A stretch of 35,287 nucleotides of DNA, taken from positions 1 to 35,287 of the forward strand of contig MCFL01000250.1 of assembly GCA_002102555.1 (NCBI GenBank). Direction: 5' to 3'. Origin of the DNA: Catenaria anguillulae PL171 (Eukaryota > Blastocladiomycota > Blastocladiomycetes > Blastocladiales > Catenariaceae). The position numbers were made by a program, and so were the translations under genes. Under the pieces are notes generated by a model. That model did no database searches, was not told the origin of the DNA, and saw only the letters and a program-made list of their open reading frames with translations. This document shows, piece after piece, positions 33,351 to 35,287 of the stretch. Within the stretch, counting starts at the first letter, position 1; each line of letters opens with the position of its first letter.

Positions 33351-33387
33351 CTGAGCCGTTCAGATCTGACCTGACCCGTTCAGATCT
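33351..33387 (+). repeat. 17 bp direct repeat, two copies, period 20
   Basis: CTGAGCCGTTCAGATCT (33351-33367) and CTGACCCGTTCAGATCT (33371-33387) differ at one base. Each ends in the palindrome AGATCT. They lie about 190-220 bp upstream of the F-box start. Confidence 0.85.
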
Positions 33388-33862
33388 TGAAGGGCAAGCA
33401 CGGACAAGTTGTGCACCGCACAAGTGCTCTGCAGCCGAGCACATGGCGTCATTGATGCTCGTGAATCATGAGACAAAAGGTGGTATATGTATTGTGCGAT
33501 ATTGGCGATTGGTACCAACATAAACGTCGGTACTATGAGGCAACCATCACGGCAAATGGATCAACAGAAGGTGCCTGGCGGTGGAAGATGGAGAGACGTG
33601 AAGCAATTGATCTGTGAAACGATGCAGCAGGCGAATTCAAAACCAGCCAGCAAAGAAGGAAGGACAACTGAAAACGTGGAGCACGCCAAAGTGTGAGATG
33701 GTGGATTCACACTTCCAGAGATAGGACGGTGAATGATGACGGAGTGCAGGGAACAGAAGCGAACTAACGAGAAAAGCAATGGTGACATGTTGGGCAGGAA
33801 TGAGCAAAGGAAAAAAAGGGTACAAAAGGGAAAGACACATCCAAGCAACTGAATCCTTGCTG

Positions 33863-34509
33863 TCACTGCACAATCGCGCTGTCGGACCGGCTCGACCCGC
33901 GCAACGGCGGCACCGCCAACCCACCTTGATGCTTTGGCGCGATCCCGTCGCCCGCAGCCGCAGCCGCGACTCCCGCATTTGTTGCCGCCGCAAGCGACAA
34001 GGTAAACAAGTGATCGAGTCCCGCCGCGTTCAACACATGCTCATCGTCCTCGTCCTCGTCCTCCTCAACGTGCGTGTGCATATACTCTTGATGATGCGGG
34101 AACCGTGACCCGCCACGCCACTGATCCTCGGACACGCATTGGCGTACTCTGTGTCGTTGACTGGGTCGTGGAACGTCATGCCTTGCATGGACTGGGCCAG
34201 TGCGTCGAGATCACACGGCAATGGCGGCGCAGGTGTCGACGGTGAAGGCGAATGTGTCGAGACTTGATCCGATTGCAACGACGATGTAATCGACAGCGCC
34301 TTGCCCGACCGCATGGACATGTCGGCGTTGGCTCCGCGCGCGCCTTGTCCCAGACTGTGACCCGCACCGCCAAGATTTCCGCCGGCTTGCATCGCACTGG
34401 AAAGGGCGACATGACCCGACACGGACGATGACGAGGACGTGCGTGGACGGAACCCGCCAAGGGCGGAATCGGTTGATTCGCGCATCAGGTCCTGCGACGA
34501 CGTGGACAC
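33863..34509 (-). other. probable disordered tail of the monooxygenase, in other frames
   Basis: After the monooxygenase frame ends at 34485, coding-looking Ser-rich sequence continues on the same strand in a second frame (about 34140-34540, containing ESTDSALGGFRPRTSSSSS and MQGMTFHDPVNDTEY). It then continues in a third frame (33863 to about 34135, containing SRFPHHQEYMHTHVEEDEDE and ending at a stop at 33863). Each change has the sign of one missing base. I read this as a C-terminal extension of the same gene, but it could be unrelated chance frames. Confidence 0.4.
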
Positions 34510-35287
34510 GCCCGACGACGACAGGTCCCGTGCTTGTTGGACCCAAGGCCAAACATTGAGAAAAATCCGCTTGAACTCCCGTCCTTCCCGAGCCCACTTG
34601 TCACGCTGCCCGCTGAGCCCTTCTTATACATGCCCGTTGACACAGACCTGACGGGTTTTGCGACTGACGCGGAGCCCGCCGGCGTGTCACTAAGTGCTTC
34701 CCGGACCGCCGCATCGGGATCCCATGCCGAAGCCTTGCGCAACTTGCCCTCAATCATCTTTGTGGGAATGATCTTGAGCGCGGCATCCCGGAGCAGCGTC
34801 GACGTCTTGCTCTGCCACTGCGACACCTTTGTCTGGCGAAACGACTCGCGCTGGATCCGCGACACGTGCTTGATCCTTGTCCGAGCAAATTGGTCAAACA
34901 ACACGGTGGGTTTCACGGCGGGGCCATGGGCAACAATGAGCCGCACAAGCAAGTGCGCATCCTCAATGGCCATGTTGGCCCCCTGAAACAGCGCCGGCGT
35001 GGTCGGATGCGCGGCATCCCCCAACAGCACACATCGCGCAGAGTACCAGGCCATTGGGTCGGAATCCGCCTCGCGATCCACAATTGGCTGCAAGTAAAAA
35101 TGGTCAGCGCGTGTCAATCGGAACATGGACTGCAACGGCTCGGGCCAGTGTGCGGGTGGCTCTTCACCCTCGCGCTTGAGCTGCTTTGCCTTGAACGCCT
35201 CGCGCGACCCTTGCCACTTTTCCCTACCCACCAGTACCCGTACGACCCGATTTCGTTGAGGAACCAAACGAGAACCGGCGTTCCTTG
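34485..35287 (-). CDS. FAD-dependent monooxygenase (PHBH fold), C-terminal part
   Basis: The gene runs off the right edge, so the N-terminal Rossmann GxGxxG motif is not in the window. Visible is the second FAD-binding motif of aromatic hydroxylases, RCVLLGDAAHPTTPALFQGA, with the GD-x-A-H-P core, followed by the usual helix NMAIEDAHLLVRLI. Upstream, FRLTRADHFYLQPIVDRE fits the substrate-domain strand before it. These enzymes use NAD(P)H and O2 to hydroxylate or epoxidise aromatic or related substrates (salicylate hydroxylase, UbiH-like, zeaxanthin epoxidase-like). The substrate cannot be told. After the catalytic domain the sequence becomes Ser/Gly-rich (GSAGSVTSGLGKDGSSSG) and the frame ends in an Arg-rich stretch that looks out of frame; the tail probably continues in the frames at 33863-34509. 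Confidence 0.78.
   Translation of the reverse strand, partial: RNAGSRLVPQRNRVVRVLVGREKWQGSREAFKAKQLKREGEEPPAHWPEPLQSMFRLTRADHFYLQPIVDREADSDPMAWYSARCVLLGDAAHPTTPALFQGANMAIEDAHLLVRLIVAHGPAVKPTVLFDQFARTRIKHVSRIQRESFRQTKVSQWQSKTSTLLRDAALKIIPTKMIEGKLRKASAWDPDAAVREALSDTPAGSASVAKPVRSVSTGMYKKGSAGSVTSGLGKDGSSSGFFSMFGLGSNKHGTCRRRACPRRRRT

Larger units (their letters stand above)
33166..33862. other. upstream region of the F-box gene, with paired direct repeats
   Basis: This is the promoter side of the F-box gene at 31655-33165 and the 3' flank of the monooxygenase. It contains two sets of short direct repeats (33269-33298 and 33351-33387, listed separately). No gene is recognisable. Confidence 0.5.

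Overview
The window looks like nuclear DNA of a zoosporic (flagellated) fungus. Genes are on both strands and most have short GT-AG introns of about 58-87 bp. Two genes are homologues of cilium/flagellum proteins (NME5/RSP23 and CFAP144/FAM183), which rules out Dikarya. The remaining genes are typical of fungi: an ENA-type P-type ATPase, homoserine kinase, a proteinase K-like subtilase, DUF6604 and F-box proteins. The GC-rich coding style and the F-box/Ser-rich repertoire fit Blastocladiomycota or Chytridiomycota; I cannot be more precise from sequence alone. I see no transposon, virus-like element, CRISPR array, rRNA or tRNA that I can support.

Layout. 1-623 (+): 3' end of an NME5-like gene. 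1041-3110 (+): decayed N-truncated copy of a DUF6604 gene. 3305-3976 (-): CFAP144, three exons. 4067-4543 (-): small membrane protein, or 3' exons of its upstream neighbour. 4602-7566 (-): DUF6604 gene with one intron and one frame break. 8009-9487 (+): F-box-type protein. 9701-12693 (-): ENA-type cation ATPase. 13374-14027 (-): single-pass membrane protein with a C-terminal PPxY motif. 15314-17050 (+): secreted or vacuolar subtilase. 17580-18398 (-): mitochondrial-type hotdog thioesterase. 18801-20638 (+): HemW/RSAD1-like radical SAM protein with seven exons. 20906-22032 (+): homoserine kinase. 22490-24610 (-): large Ser-rich protein. 26530-28344 (+): frame-broken unknown gene. 28346-30322 (+): second large Ser-rich protein. 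30810-31472 and 31655-33165 (-): two F-box/LRR-like paralogues, one shortened internally and one frame-broken. 33863-35287 (-): C-terminal part of an FAD-dependent monooxygenase with a disordered, frame-broken tail.

How it works together. There is no operon-like pathway. The genes serve flagellar assembly (NME5, CFAP144), sodium/potassium efflux (ENA), threonine synthesis (homoserine kinase), proteolysis, and mitochondrial acyl-CoA and heme or iron-sulfur metabolism. The thioesterase and HemW genes are divergent, share about 400 bp of upstream DNA, and both begin with basic, Arg-rich leaders typical of mitochondrial import.

Quality of the sequence matters here. Several otherwise good genes have single-base frame breaks. 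In the right third nearly all of these breaks shift in the direction expected from a missing base. This may be real decay, but it is also what a deletion-biased assembly would look like. No convincing new molecular system was found; the best leads are the DUF6604 locus (inverted decayed copy, possible fusion to membrane-spanning exons) and the unusual cationic tail of the subtilase.
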